This document shows, piece by piece, positions 54,596 to 64,000 of a stretch of 64,000 bases of DNA. Both the position numbers and the translations under genes were made by a program. Source of the stretch: Coenobita brevimanus. Taxonomy: Eukaryota > Arthropoda > Malacostraca > Decapoda > Coenobitidae. The DNA is taken from contig CM064670.1 in NCBI GenBank assembly GCA_032717465.1, positions 12,250,679 through 12,314,678 of the forward strand, given 5' to 3'. The notes beneath the pieces were generated by a model. That model was not told the origin of the DNA, made no database searches, and was given only the letters and a program-made list of their open reading frames with translations. Position 1 is the stretch's first letter. Each line of letters begins with the position of its first letter.

Positions 54596-54715
54596 TCCGT
54601 TAAATAATAACACGAGTAGCTCATCCAACACGGTCGAAAAAATGCAATGAAAATTTAAGGCTAGTCAACATAACCGTCTTATACTAGGAAAAGAAATCGG
54701 GATACTAGACTCCAT

Positions 54716-54920
54716 TTGCTTTAACTTAGTGGAAATTTTCTGTCTTCCGCAGCTTGTTAACTTTTTTCATAACTCAGTGACATACTTAGACAATACTACT
54801 GCTCAGCATCCTTTCCATACCTCTTCTTCGTGACTAGCATCATGCTAATTTACTCCTATTGCAGTTCAATATTCGAAATAGGGAGACGGCCATTGTACTC
54901 CTAGTTGAAGTGAACAGAAT
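54716..54920 (+). mobile_element. MITE-A copy 7
   Basis: TTGCTTTAACTTAGTGGAAA, CTGTCTTCCGCAGCTTGTTA, CTTCGTGACTAGCATCATGC and CTAGTTGAAGTGAACAGAAT match the family in order. Confidence 0.6.
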
Positions 54921-55599
54921 ATAGAATCGGCGCTCAGAGTCCGACCTTGACCTGTCAGGACTCTAAAATATCATAACACACTATATAATAGGTAGTAACA
55001 TATATATATGTAAAATAGAGGTTAGATGAAAGTCATGCCTAAGCGAGAGGACTAGAGGAAATCACGTTCGCACATTATCAGTTAGGCATTTCAAACACAG
55101 CCAAGTTGACAGCGGATGGAAACTCCCCAGGCTTGGGAAGGTTCCACACACCCGTGCCCTTACACGTGACATAACCAGTCATATACAGGAGAAATGGGAG
55201 AGACAAGTCAGAAGGGGTTTAGGAGAGAATAGTGGCATGGCGAGGAGAGGCAAGGAGCACGCGGGGTTAGCCAGCATACAACCGCTCTCACCTCAGTACC
55301 ACTCTTTGAGATATTCCCTTGAAGAAAATAAATTGCAGTCAAACCCCGGACTCATCTTCATCTTTCTCCTGCCATCTACGACAAGTACAACGAACATTCT
55401 CTTCTTCTTAAAAATCCCTACAATTCAACCCACCGTTGCAATAGCTTGGCGACGACTATGATATATTTACAACTACGATTTATTATAGACCTTTGACTGA
55501 ACTGCACCAAAGTCAAACCACTTGTATTTATCGCCACACAAAGTATTTATCAAGTTTAATAGGCGTCTGGGCAGGCATTAACGAGATTTTTTTCTCCAG
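54921..55599. other. No gene recognised
   Basis: A 74-codon plus-strand frame (55237-55461) has no motif I can name. Confidence 0.35.
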
Positions 55600-55640
55600 C
55601 CCTGAAGTTTGACCTTGACCTTTGACCTTGATTTTTGAGG
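55600..55640. repeat. TGACCT-rich segment with a DR1
   Basis: GTTTGACCTTGACCTTTGACC at 55608-55628 contains TGACCTTTGACCT, a direct repeat of nuclear-receptor half-sites with 1-bp spacing. It is one of several such segments in dispersed repeats here. Confidence 0.5.
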
Positions 55641-55740
55641 TATCTGTGCCAGATTTTTTCTCTTTACCCTCACAAACTATACGTGGTAACTTTAATCCAG
55701 ATGGGATTAGTCGTTCATGAGATAATTTGTTATTGTTCAT

Positions 55741-55797
55741 GCATACATAGATATATATACATACATACATACATACATACGTACATGTAGACATGCA
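55741..55797. repeat. (CATA)n microsatellite
   Basis: ACATACATACATAC-type units before the SINE2 fragment. Confidence 0.9.
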
Positions 55798-55950
55798 TTA
55801 CACCAGTCCTATATGAGACAGCCCTAGCATGTATTCAGTATGGACGGTGGGTGTTAGCGCCGAAGTGGTGACATGTAGAGGTCTGCGGTACACAGGAGGA
55901 CTACTGGGCCCTGAAAGCAGGCTGTGAAGCCTATGCCCAGAGTCGGTCAC
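55798..55950 (+). mobile_element. SINE2 copy, 5'-truncated
   Basis: Begins at CACCAGTCCTATATGAGACA and matches the second half of 24569-24892 through GCTGTGAAGCCTATGCCCAG to AGTCGGTCAC, then (AC)n. The tRNA head is missing. Confidence 0.8.
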
Positions 55951-56240
55951 ACACACACACACACAAAAAAAATACATACATACGTGCCATACATAAGTAC
56001 GTACGTACGTATATACACAAACATACAGGCACAAAAACATAACAATCATACATACATACATACAAGCACATCTACATACATACACAAAACAATACATACA
56101 AACATACATACAAGCATGCATATATACATACATGCGTAAAACAAAGGAACAGACATACAAACATACATACATACAAGTATACATACGTACATATCTTCAT
56201 ACACACACACACACACGCACACACACACACACACACTGAA
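55951..56240. repeat. (AC)n and (ACAT)n complex repeat
   Basis: (AC)n, A-run, then irregular CATACATA and TACGTACG units, and (CA)n at 56199-56235. The Cys/Tyr/Val-rich minus-strand frames are artefacts. Confidence 0.9.
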
Positions 56241-56620
56241 GGACATTCATAATAGCTAAGCCTCCAACGTTGCTAACAAAGTATATCAACATATAGCAAG
56301 GATTAATGTGGATTCTTTCCCTAAAAAGATAAAAATGCTGGACCCAATATGTTTGAAAATATTGGGTAAAAAATTGGTGCTAATAGGATCCAATAAAAAT
56401 GTGATTTGATGTTATAAAAGTTAGTGGCAAAAAATACTGAAACAGCCATCAAACACCGAAATAAAAATCCCTATTGCGCTTGATGAACGAAAATGTAGGC
56501 AATATTTAGGTGGCCATTTAACACTGACGTCATCGTAGTGAGAAATTTAATGGAACGTGCAGAACCCAGTTTGATATTTCCACTTTTGCGAAATTCAGAA
56601 TGGCCGATGAATTTTATTTT
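56241..56620. other. No gene recognised
   Basis: Contains ACACTGACGTCATCGTAGTG at 56521-56540, similar to the MITE-C terminus. Confidence 0.4.
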
Positions 56621-56639
56621 TCAATGGTGGAGCGGAAAA

Positions 56640-57605
56640 CAATGAGGGTGAGCCTGATGGTGGATGTGGTAATTGTGGTGGTTGTGGTAGTTGTGTTGGT
56701 TATAGTGGCTGCGTTATTAGTGATTGTTGTGGTAGTTGTAGTAGTAGTGGTTGTGGCAGTTACGGTAAGAGTGATAGTTGCAATAGTTATGCTTCTACTG
56801 TTGGTGGTTGTGGCAGTTACTGGTGAAGGTGCTGGTTAGAGAGATAGGAGTAGTGGTTTTGGTGGAAGTGGTGACAGTGGGAATAGTGATTTTTATGGTG
56901 GTGATAGTGGTAGTAGCGATAGTGGAAATGGTGATAGTAATAATGACACTGGTGACAGTGTTGGCGATGATAGTGGTGATAGTGGGACAGTGATAGTTAT
57001 GGTGGTGATAGTGGTAGTAGTGATAGTGGAAATGGTGATAGTAATACTGGCAATGGTGATGGTGATGATATGATAGTGATGATACTGGAAATGGTGATAG
57101 TGGCAGTGTTGATGATAGTGGTAGTGGTGATAGTGGGATAGTGATAGTTATGGTGGTGATAGTGGGATAGTGATAGTTATGGTGGTGATAGTAGGATAGT
57201 GATAGTTATGGTGGTGATAGTGAGATGGTGATAGTTATGATGGTGTTAGTGGCAGTAGTGACAGTGGAAATTGTGATAGTAATAGTGTCAGTGGTGATAG
57301 TGGGACTGGTAATAGTGGTGATGGTGGGACTGGTAATAGTGGTGATAGTGGGACTGGTAATAGTGGTGATAGTGGGACTGGTAATAGTGGTGATAGTAGG
57401 ACTGGTAATAGTGGTGATAGTAGGACTGGTAATAGTGGTGATAGTAGGACTGGTAATAGTGGTGATAGTAGGACTGGTAATAGTGGTGATAGTAGGACTG
57501 GTAATAGTGGTGATAGTAGGACTGGTAATAGTGGTGATAGTGGGACTGGTAATAGTGGTGATAGTAGGACTGGTAATAGTGGTGATAGTGGAAATGGTAA
57601 TAGTG
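56640..57605. repeat. GTGATAGTGG-rich minisatellite with 24-bp core
   Basis: Trinucleotide-like GTG/GTA/GAT variation (56640-57290), then a regular 24-bp unit, TGATAGTAGGACTGGTAATAG + TGG, repeated about 12 times at 57295-57600. As 24 is a multiple of three, the array gives long open frames (VGLVIVVI repeats, plus; TITTITSP repeats, minus). These are artefacts unless expression is shown. Confidence 0.95.
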
Positions 57606-57678
57606 TGAAGGTTGGAGATTTTCATCACCTTTATTCTGGGAGAAAGTTTTCAGGACACCATTAGTATCACCTGGTGCC

Positions 57679-57719
<41 letters not shown>
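57679..57719. repeat. (CA)n microsatellite
   Basis: About 20 CA units directly abutting a tRNA-like SINE head. Confidence 0.97.
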
Positions 57720-57720
<1 letters not shown>

Positions 57721-57945
57721 GCTCGCTGGCTCAGTGGTAGCGTTCTCGCTTGCCATCTGGCAGACGGGAGTTCGAGCCTCGCTCAGGTTGCGAAAAGTTT
57801 CACTGACGAGGTGGGTGCTTACTGTCCCCCTTGAGCAAGGGGACGGGTGTGTGCGTGTGTGAAGGTCACAGCCTTGCTCTTAGATCGGACTATATGAACT
57901 CTCAGCTGACGATCACGACCATCCAGTGATCCTGACCAACCCGGT
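57720..57945 (+). mobile_element. SINE3, tRNA-Gly-like head
   Basis: The head GCTGGCTCAGTGGTAGCGTT, CTCGCTTGCCATCTGGCAGA and GGGAGTTCGAGCCTCGCTC follow a tRNA-Gly layout: A box TGGCTCAGTGGTAG, anticodon-loop position TTGCCAT (GCC), B box GAGTTCGAGCC. The acceptor stem is not preserved and an unrelated body of about 150 bp follows (GTCACAGCCTTGCTCTTAGA, CAGTGATCCTGACCAACCCG). That makes a SINE more likely than a tRNA gene or pseudogene. Only one copy is seen. Confidence 0.6.
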
Positions 57946-57989
57946 GAATTACACACGTGCGCTCTCGAGAGAGAGGCCACCTCTCCCCA

Positions 57990-58294
57990 CACAAACACAT
58001 ATCTTACTCTCGTTTCCTTAGTTTCTACAGTAAATCTTACTTTACAATACTTCTTTCTTCTCTGTTCTTCTCTTTTCCCTCATCTTACACTTTCCTGACT
58101 TTGTTCTATATGTTTCTCATTGCTCTCTCCTCTTCCTTTATTTTATACAGCATCTTTTTTTTTTCCTTTGTTTTCTTTCCCTTCTCTCTCTGTTACCTTC
58201 TTATATCTCTTGTCTTTTCACCCACGTTTCTCTTCCTTCTTTTAACCCTTTTCTTTTTTTTTTTCTTCGTTCTCTTCTTTTTCTTTCCAGCGAC

Positions 58295-58339
<45 letters not shown>

Positions 58340-58396
58340 GCTTTTCCTTCTCCTTCTTCGTCTTCTTCGTCTTGTTGTTGTTGTTGTTCTTCTTCT

Positions 58397-58427
<31 letters not shown>

Positions 58428-59040
58428 ATTCTTCTTCTTCTTTGCTCTTACCTTTCTCATTCTTACTTTCTTTTTTCTCTCTCCCTTCATTTTGTAATCA
58501 TTCTACTACTTCCTTTTCATCTTTGTTCTTGTTTCCTCTCTTATATTTCCTTCTACTTGTCTTCTTTTCTTCACTTTCATTTTCTCATTCTCTCTTCCCT
58601 TATCGTCTCTCCCGTCCTCAACACTTTCTTTAATCAAGCTCTCTTTCTCACTTTTTTTTTTTTCCTCTGGCCTTTCTCCCTCTAATTTCTTTCCTCTCGT
58701 TAATCACATATTTCCGCCGTCTCTTCTCTCTCCCTCCTGCGCTTCTTTAATTAAACTTTCTCACTTGTTCTTTGTCTCATTCTTTTCTCCCTCGGTTTTC
58801 CTCGTCGTCTTCTCCCTCTCTCATGTCTTACTCTTTCCACATCTCCTCTCTCTCTTCCTCCTCTGTGTCTTTAATCAAACTCATTTTCTCACTTTGCACT
58901 TGTGTGTCTCCACATCCTCTCTCTCATCCTCCTCTTTCTTCCCTTCCTCCTTCATATTCAAGTTTTTATCTCCTCCTACTTCCCCTCCCTTTTATCCACC
59001 ATCCTTAAAGGGTCCGTCTTCTCAACACAGGAAGCTCTTG
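57990..59040. repeat. Polypyrimidine tract, about 1 kb
   Basis: C/T on the plus strand almost throughout, with (TGTC)n at 58300, (CT)n at 58320 and (CTT)n at 58390-58440. The 242-codon Phe/Leu/Ser-rich plus frame and the Lys/Glu minus frame are compositional. Confidence 0.85.
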
Positions 59041-59876
59041 TTATTTATTCCTTAACGATTTATTCTCATTATTACCTCACACTATTATCTTGTATGTAAT
59101 TTTGTCTTTTTGATATCGAAGTAGATTACATAAACGACATAAAAGAAACAAGAAGGAATAAGAACATAAGAACATAAGAAGAGAGAATAACCGCAGTAGG
59201 CCGGTTGGCCTATGCCACGCAGCTCCTAGAAGAGTAACTGAACTACTAGAATTAGATAAGGACAGGAAAGAAGAAGGCTCTCTCCCGCCCTCCAAACCCT
59301 CCAGCTGAAGCCGGCAGGAAAAAGTCAGAAAGAAGACCACGCAGTATAGAAAAACTGTCGAGGACATTTTATAGGAAAGTGTGAAAGGAGAAAAAGAGAC
59401 TATCATAGTGTAACCTGAAAAGGAAAAAGAATGAATTAGTATTGGTTATAAGTTTTTTTTTCTATACCCACCCCTTACTTGTCATATGCTTATCTAGCCT
59501 ATGTTTGAAACTCTCAGTGGAAGGGGCAGCAACTACTTTATTAGGTAGCTTATTCCATTCGGCTACTACTCTACTGCCAAACCAATTTCTACCTATTTCC
59601 TTAATGAAACGGAATTTCTCTAGTTTGAAACCATTACTTCTAGTTCTATCCTGTATGCTCACTTTAAGTACGTTGCTAATATCTCCCTTATGTATTTCCT
59701 TCATCCACTTAAACACCTCAGTTAAGTCTCCCCTTACTGTACGCCTCTCTAGTGAGTGAAGACTTAGTCTTTTTAGTCTGTCTTCATATGACAGGTTCCG
59801 AATATCATGTATCATTTTTGTCATTCTTCTCAGTACATTTTCTAACGAGTTAATATTTAATATACTATAGCAGTAG

Positions 59877-59878
<2 letters not shown>

Positions 59879-59913
<35 letters not shown>
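59879..59913. repeat. (GT)n microsatellite inside the CR1 copy
   Basis: About 17 GT units at the left border of the foreign segment. Confidence 0.95.
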
Positions 59914-59916
<3 letters not shown>

Positions 59917-60345
59917 TTGGGGCAGCTGAAACTACACATTCGAATTGCACCAAAATTGGCAAAAAAATCGCAAAAAATTCGCTGATGTGAAAAAACTTGG
60001 TCCCATCACGATTGAAAAACTTTTACTATATTTAATGAGCGATCAAATTTTGAGCAATAAACGCCGCTTCCGGCGCCCGGTCGGTTGCCGTGGCCGAGTG
60101 GTTAATATCTCGGACTTGCGTGCTGACAACTTGGGTTCCATTCCCGAAGCGAGGTGAGGACGCCTTTCTTCGATACGGAGGCGTCCTGGTGCACCAAAAT
60201 TGGCATGAAAATCGCAGAAAATTCGCTGATGTAGAAAAACTTGGTCGCATCTCTATTGATGATTTTTTATTAGAGTTAAGAGCAAAGTTTGGTCTGGAAA
60301 ACAGTTCATTCGGTAAAGAGACTTTTATAAATCGAGTCTGCTAGA
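59914..60345 (+). mobile_element. SINE4 candidate, tRNA-Ser/Leu-like, body-head-body
   Basis: The middle part (60085-60150) has CCGTGGCCGAGTGGTTAATA (A box TGGCCGAGTGG), CTCGGACTTGCG and the B-box-like GGGTTCCATTCCCG, as in tRNA-Ser/Leu. It is followed by a perfect 9-bp stem, AGGACGCCT..AGGCGTCCT (60156-60190). A body segment (GCACCAAAATTGGCA, ATTCGCTGATGT, AAAACTTGGTC) occurs both before the head (59946-60003) and after it (60190-60246). The order body-head-body fits a dimeric insertion or a 243-bp tandem duplication. Confidence 0.55.
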
Positions 60346-60950
60346 GCCATGTGCCACGACCCTATACTTTTTAGACGATCTCTCTCGCATTCCGATTTAC
60401 TAATTTCTGTGTTATCTGAGCTGTATTTAGTGTCACCAGTGGTCTTGCCTACGTTAAGTACTTTACATTTTTCAATGTTTAATTCCATTTGCCAAGTTTT
60501 AGACCATTTGGACAATATATCGAGGTCATTTTGTAAATTATGGCAATTGTCAGTCGAGTTAATGATATTGATATACCCTATTTTTGTGTCATCGGCAAAT
60601 TTGCTAATACTGCTAGTGATTCCTAAGGCTAGATAACTTAGATATATAATAAATAATAAGGGACCGAGTACTGAACCCTGTGGTACACCGCTAGTTATTA
60701 ATCCCCAATCCGACAGTTCCATTTATTAATACTCTCTGCTTTCGCCCTTTCAGCCAGGATTTTATCCATTTTAAGATAACGCCACCTATACCGTGTGCTC
60801 GAACCTTTCTAACTAACCTTTCGTGTGGGACCAAATCATAAGCTTTGCTAAAGTCCAGATAAATAATATCATAAGCTTTAACGCTATCTACTGCCTCATG
60901 GACCTCCGAGAAGGCTGACAACAAGTTTGTAATGCAGGATCGTCCTTGTC

Positions 60951-61800
60951 AATTGGTCTGAGCCGAACATTGCACTGCCCTGTGGCCTTGACCTTCGACA
61001 GAATGCTTTCAAAACGGAAATATTTCTTGTCTGACCCTCAACAATTCCACTAAGTGTGGTCCAAATCACATAAAAACTTTGAGTTAGTCATGTCCTGGTA
61101 CCTTGAATCTGATCTTTCCGTATGACCTTGACCTTTGTCTCATTTTTCTCTGAATCACAACTTCTTTGTCTTGCTTTACCCTAAACCTTCCCACAATGCT
61201 TACCCCCTGCAGAGGAAGGAAACGAATGTTTGTCATACAAGGCGACTGAAAGATGCCTTTTTGTCTCCAGTTTTTCTATCCTTACTACTGCCTTCTGCTT
61301 TTCTGTCCTGCCTCTCATCTTGATATTCCCGTGTTTCTTCTGGCCTTTATTTCCCCTCTACTCCTACAGTGATATATAACCATATTATGGCTTGGTGCTA
61401 ATTCTTTATTATTCCTTCCTTCCATCCTTCCCACAATGCTTCATATAAATCGGATGAAAACTTTCAAGTGACCTGGCCACATGACCTTGACCGATGACCT
61501 ATTGTTCTAAAAACAGGTAGGTCAACCACTTGGCTGATCCTCAACAGTTCCACCAAGTTTGGACCAAACCAGATCAAGGCTGTTCTTGGTATTTTGTTCA
61601 CACAGACACTGGTACAATTTTGACCTTGGCCTCTGACCCTGACCTTTGACTTACCGTTCTCAAATTCGAACCACTTCGTTCTTGCATTGCCCTCAACCCT
61701 TCCATAAAGTTTGGCATAAATCGAATAAAAATGGTTTAAGTAGATCTTGCTGGCTTCAACGGCCGTAGTCTTAAACTGTGGGCAGGCACTCACCTTGCCC
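60951..61800. repeat. GACCTT-rich repeat with nested insertion
   Basis: At least three diverged blocks each contain a CCTTGACC(T/C)TTGAC-type sequence, a CCTCAACAATTCCACTAAGT-type sequence and AAATCACATAAAAACTTTGA. Similar blocks (TCCTCAACAGTTCCACCAAG, 61538) recur after the insertion. No ORF is preserved. Confidence 0.5.
61202..61441. mobile_element. 240-bp insertion flanked by a 16-bp direct repeat
   Basis: CCTTCCCACAATGCTT occurs at 61186-61201 and at 61426-61441, and the flanking repeat reads continuously if one copy and the material between are removed. A 16-bp target duplication suggests insertion by LINE machinery. The inserted sequence is unassigned; it has no clear tRNA boxes and its right end is a TTCC-rich run. 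Confidence 0.6.
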
Positions 61801-61959
61801 TATCCATATCTTCTGGTAGTCTTAACGCACGAAAGGGAGAGTGTTCCTCGGTGAACGGGAGAGGATTACCACAGCGTAGTACTGGAATCCGGGTGGAGTC
61901 TCATAGCGCCCCTTCGTCATATTATAGCAGCCTTGTGCAAAGAAAACTGTGTAGAGTTA

Positions 61960-62085
61960 GAAGGACCCTATGGTGTGCGTGATGGGAATTTTAATTTAAT
62001 GATAAAAACATCGTGTAAAGAAAATTTATGGTGTGTGTGATGGGAATTTTAATTTAATGATAAAAATATCGTGTAAAGCGTTTAA
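61960..62085. repeat. Tandem duplication, ~62 bp, two copies
   Basis: GATGGGAATTTTAATTTAAT and GATAAAAA(C/T)ATCGTGTAAAG occur twice with near identity (61981 and 62039), so it is recent. Confidence 0.95.
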
Positions 62086-63110
62086 TATTTTTATCGTTTT
62101 AAAAGACTCCACCGCTTCTCTGGAGATGGTTAATTAACGACGAAACGAAAACAAAGATGAAATATATACTGTATCCACTTCCTTTTATTTCTCAATATTT
62201 CTACCAAGCTGTTTATCAGATCTGGTGCATGATACTTTTATAATTAGTTTGATTAGTACGTGAAATAATTCCTACAGTAAAGAATTACCGAGTTCTACCT
62301 AAACAGACGACTGGGGCACAGCCAGTTAGTTTGAATTACGAAGTCTCATGTTTTCGTTCGGTGAGCGTTTCCAAGTCCTCACTATTTTGTTTCGGCTTGG
62401 CAATATATTTTTCTGGTGTATTTTGGTGCAATTTGAATGAATTTGGCTTTTATTTGCGGTGTTTGTGATTGGTTTTAAATTACTCCCCCCCCCCCCTTCC
62501 GTGTCTTGGGGGATGGGATTTCAGTGTTCTGGATGGGAAGAATGGCAAAAACAAGCATTTGGGGCAGAAATATAATTAAAATCGGTATGACCAGCCAAGG
62601 CGTGTTCGTAGAGTTATTACTGACCGCATGAACCCCTTTGAACTATGTCTGATACCGAATTTTTCCTACGGTACAGGTTCTCCAAAGCCTGTATGCATAC
62701 TCTTATACAGAGTGTTTAAGAACAAATGCCAGTCTTTAATAACAGAAGAGGTAAGAATTGCAAACATTAATAGATTACATTATGTATGAATCGTAGAAAT
62801 TGTCTTATTTATTGTTTCTATATTAAGACTTTGAATTTTAAAATGAGCAGTGTTACCAACTGTTTGCCGCGCCTACCCACACGAAGGGGTGCGCTCTCAC
62901 GCTTTCAAGATTACCACTTACGTTGAAGGTGTGAGCTTCCACTTCGAGCGGGGTCCGGGAAGGGTAACCCTTGCCCTCACTTTCAAAACTACGGCAGCAA
63001 ATGTTGCACCACTGACCTCGTATTCTCAAAAACATTAGGTCAAACTTTTGGCTGTCGCTCTGGTTTTATACCAGATTAGGTTAAAATTGGACAAAATGTT
63101 TTTTTTGTTA
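62086..63110. other. No gene recognised
   Basis: 62853-63035 is open on both strands (about 60 codons each) but has no motif I recognise. The segment ATTTTGGTGCAATTTGAATG (62431-62450) is the reverse complement of part of the SINE4 body edge (CGAATTGCACCAAAATTGGC). A C10-run lies at 62486-62498. Confidence 0.4.
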
Positions 63111-63113
<3 letters not shown>

Positions 63114-63183
<70 letters not shown>

Positions 63184-63218
63184 ACACACACACACACACT
63201 CACTCACTCACTCACTCA

Positions 63219-63259
<41 letters not shown>
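63114..63259. repeat. (CA)n-(CACT)n-(CA)n microsatellite
   Basis: About 145 bp, with an internal ACTC-tetranucleotide block at 63198-63222. Confidence 0.97.
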
Positions 63260-63260
<1 letters not shown>

Positions 63261-63394
63261 CCAAGCAAAACATAAAAACCACTCTTGCCTCGCCAGCGCC
63301 AGTGTAAATATTAGCGTATTTTTTGCAGGAATAATCTGGTAAGGACGACGTGCCAAAATTATGCTAAGCTCAAGAGAATACGACTCAAGCTTCT

Positions 63395-63545
63395 GTGTTC
63401 CTTTTTTTTTTTTTTCAACTTTTCTCTTTATTTTCGTCTCCTGTTTTCTATACCGATTTTTTTCCTTACTTTTCTCCAATTTACATTTTTCACCTTTCAT
63501 GCCTTTATTTTTTTTCTTCGTGTTCTTTTTAAAATTCTCAGGCTT
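63395..63545. repeat. T-rich polypyrimidine segment
   Basis: C/T-rich plus strand; the Phe-rich frame is compositional. Confidence 0.75.
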
Positions 63546-63600
63546 CTCTGACTCACTCTCAGCTAAATAAAATCGTCTGGCATTGGCTGGAGCAAGATAC
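63546..63600 (+). repeat. MITE-C fragment
   Basis: CTCAGCTAAATAAAATCGTCTGG-type sequence (63557-63579) followed by GCATTGGCTGGAGCAAG, as at 7121-7150. Confidence 0.45.
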
Positions 63601-63749
63601 TAAAGTTCTCCCTAGCATGGGAGGGTTATTTCGTTTTCTTTTCTTCGTCCAGTAATTATTTCCTTCGTCCAGTATTTATTTTTCTTTTTTCTTTTTATTT
63701 TGTTCTCTTCCTGTCTCACTTGTGCTATATTGCAAAAGGATTTGAGGTG

Positions 63750-63819
63750 GAGTGGAAAGGTTGTGTAGTCTTTTATTCTAGGAACTGAAAGGTTGTGTAG
63801 TCTTTTATTCTAGGAACTG
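63750..63819. repeat. 33-bp tandem duplication
   Basis: GAAAGGTTGTGTAGTC + TTTTATTCTAGGAACTG occurs twice, identical by eye, so it is recent. Confidence 0.95.

Positions 63820-63821
<2 letters not shown>

Positions 63822-63866
<45 letters not shown>
63822..63866. repeat. (GA)n microsatellite
   Basis: About 22 GA units. Confidence 0.97.
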
Positions 63867-63867
<1 letters not shown>

Positions 63868-63929
63868 AATTAAAACTCTCATAATTAATCTTTGTGCTGC
63901 TATGAATGCACGAAGTCAGTTAAGCTAAT

Positions 63930-64000
63930 AGTAATAAGAGTAGTGATGGTGCTGGTAGTGGTAGTTGTAGTTGTAGTGGTAGTAGTAGTGCTAGTAGTCA
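63930..64000. repeat. (GTA)/(GTG)-rich repeat at window end
   Basis: GTAGTGGTAGTTGTAG-type units running to the edge. Confidence 0.85.

Larger units (their letters stand above)
59145..60950 (-). pseudogene. CR1-like LINE, 5'-truncated and interrupted
   Basis: A minus-strand non-LTR retrotransposon. It starts inside the reverse transcriptase at GRSCITNLLSAF (about 60945) and continues with IIYLDFSKAYDLVPHERLV (60840), SGVPQGSVLGPLLF (60685), SKFADDTKIG (60600), LSKWSKTWQMELNIEKCKVL (60520) and SKSECERD (60385). One frameshift lies near 60712. About 300 bp of coding sequence is then replaced by foreign DNA (59875-60375). The C-terminus follows: INSLENVLRRMTKMIHDIRN, RGDLTEVFKWMKEIHKGD and WNKLPNKVVAAPSTESFKHR. 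The 3' UTR ends in tandem TTCTTATG octamers (59150-59182, minus strand), the 8-mer tail typical of CR1 elements. The FADD triad is intact. Confidence 0.8.

Noticed and set aside
57206..57628. 140-codon Thr/Ile-rich minus-strand frame
   Set aside because: Translation of a 24-bp tandem repeat.
57720..57790. Functional tRNA-Gly gene
   Set aside because: The acceptor and parts of the D arm do not pair; an unrelated body follows, as in SINEs.
57957..58685. 242-codon Phe/Leu/Ser-rich open frame
   Set aside because: It covers a pure polypyrimidine tract; without A or G the plus strand rarely forms stop codons. No domain or conserved start.
62853..63035. Small gene open on both strands
   Set aside because: About 60 codons each way with no motif, promoter or splice signal; consistent with chance in a GC-richer patch.

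Overview
The window looks like repeat-dominated eukaryotic nuclear DNA from an arthropod, most probably a decapod crustacean such as a crab or shrimp. The reasons are very dense di-, tri- and tetranucleotide microsatellites, several tRNA-derived SINEs, decayed LINEs of RTE-like, CR1-like and Jockey/CR1-superfamily type, and many short inverted-repeat (MITE-like) elements. The host assignment is an inference from repeat style. I see no rRNA gene, no functional tRNA gene, no operon, no CRISPR array and no recognisable multi-exon host gene. Most long open frames are microsatellites read as protein, or shadows of LINE genes.

Layout. 1-3.5 kb: a SINE at the left edge, then mostly unassigned sequence. 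3.5-7 kb: GT-rich minisatellite, a MITE and a 31-bp minisatellite of about 26 copies. 7.1-10.0 kb: two Tc1/mariner-like MITEs around a 1.5-kb inverted-repeat element that carries a decayed THAP zinc-finger exon; this is the most interesting mobile element here. 10.4-12.1 kb: a 5'-truncated LINE (called LINE-J here) with an open but catalytically broken reverse transcriptase. 12.2-25 kb: MITEs, SINEs and microsatellites, plus a LINE-derived minisatellite. 25.4-28.2 kb: RTE-like LINE pseudogene, plus strand. 28-42 kb: SINEs, minisatellites, repeats D, E and F, and polypyrimidine tracts. 42.1-43.5 kb: a cluster of at least five MITE-type elements. 43.9-44.7 kb: a 32-bp minisatellite. 44.9-47.8 kb: a second RTE-like LINE, minus strand. 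48.4-49.0 kb: repeat E plus a SINE. 49.2-50.35 kb: the only good protein-coding candidate, a 291-codon frame preceded by a 3' splice-site-like sequence and by two canonical heat-shock elements. 50.6-53.75 kb: a longer LINE-J copy, very similar to the first. 54-59 kb: repeats, including a tRNA-Gly-like SINE. 59.1-60.95 kb: a CR1-like LINE, minus strand, interrupted by a tRNA-Ser/Leu-like SINE-type insertion. 61-64 kb: a GACCTT-rich repeat with a nested insertion, then microsatellites.

How the parts relate. Retroelement 3' ends are repeatedly continuous with microsatellites: (ATT)n, (ATG)n or (AT)n after SINE1; (AAT)n, (AT)n or (AC)n after SINE2; (TAGA)n after the RTE-like LINE; (ATG)n after another LINE fragment; poly(A) or (AT)n after LINE-J. 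Two minisatellites also appear to have grown from the C-terminal coding region of the RTE-like LINE. The window therefore reads as a record of retroelement insertion followed by tandem expansion. All family calls are by eye; names such as SINE1, LINE-J, MITE-A and repeat D are local labels.
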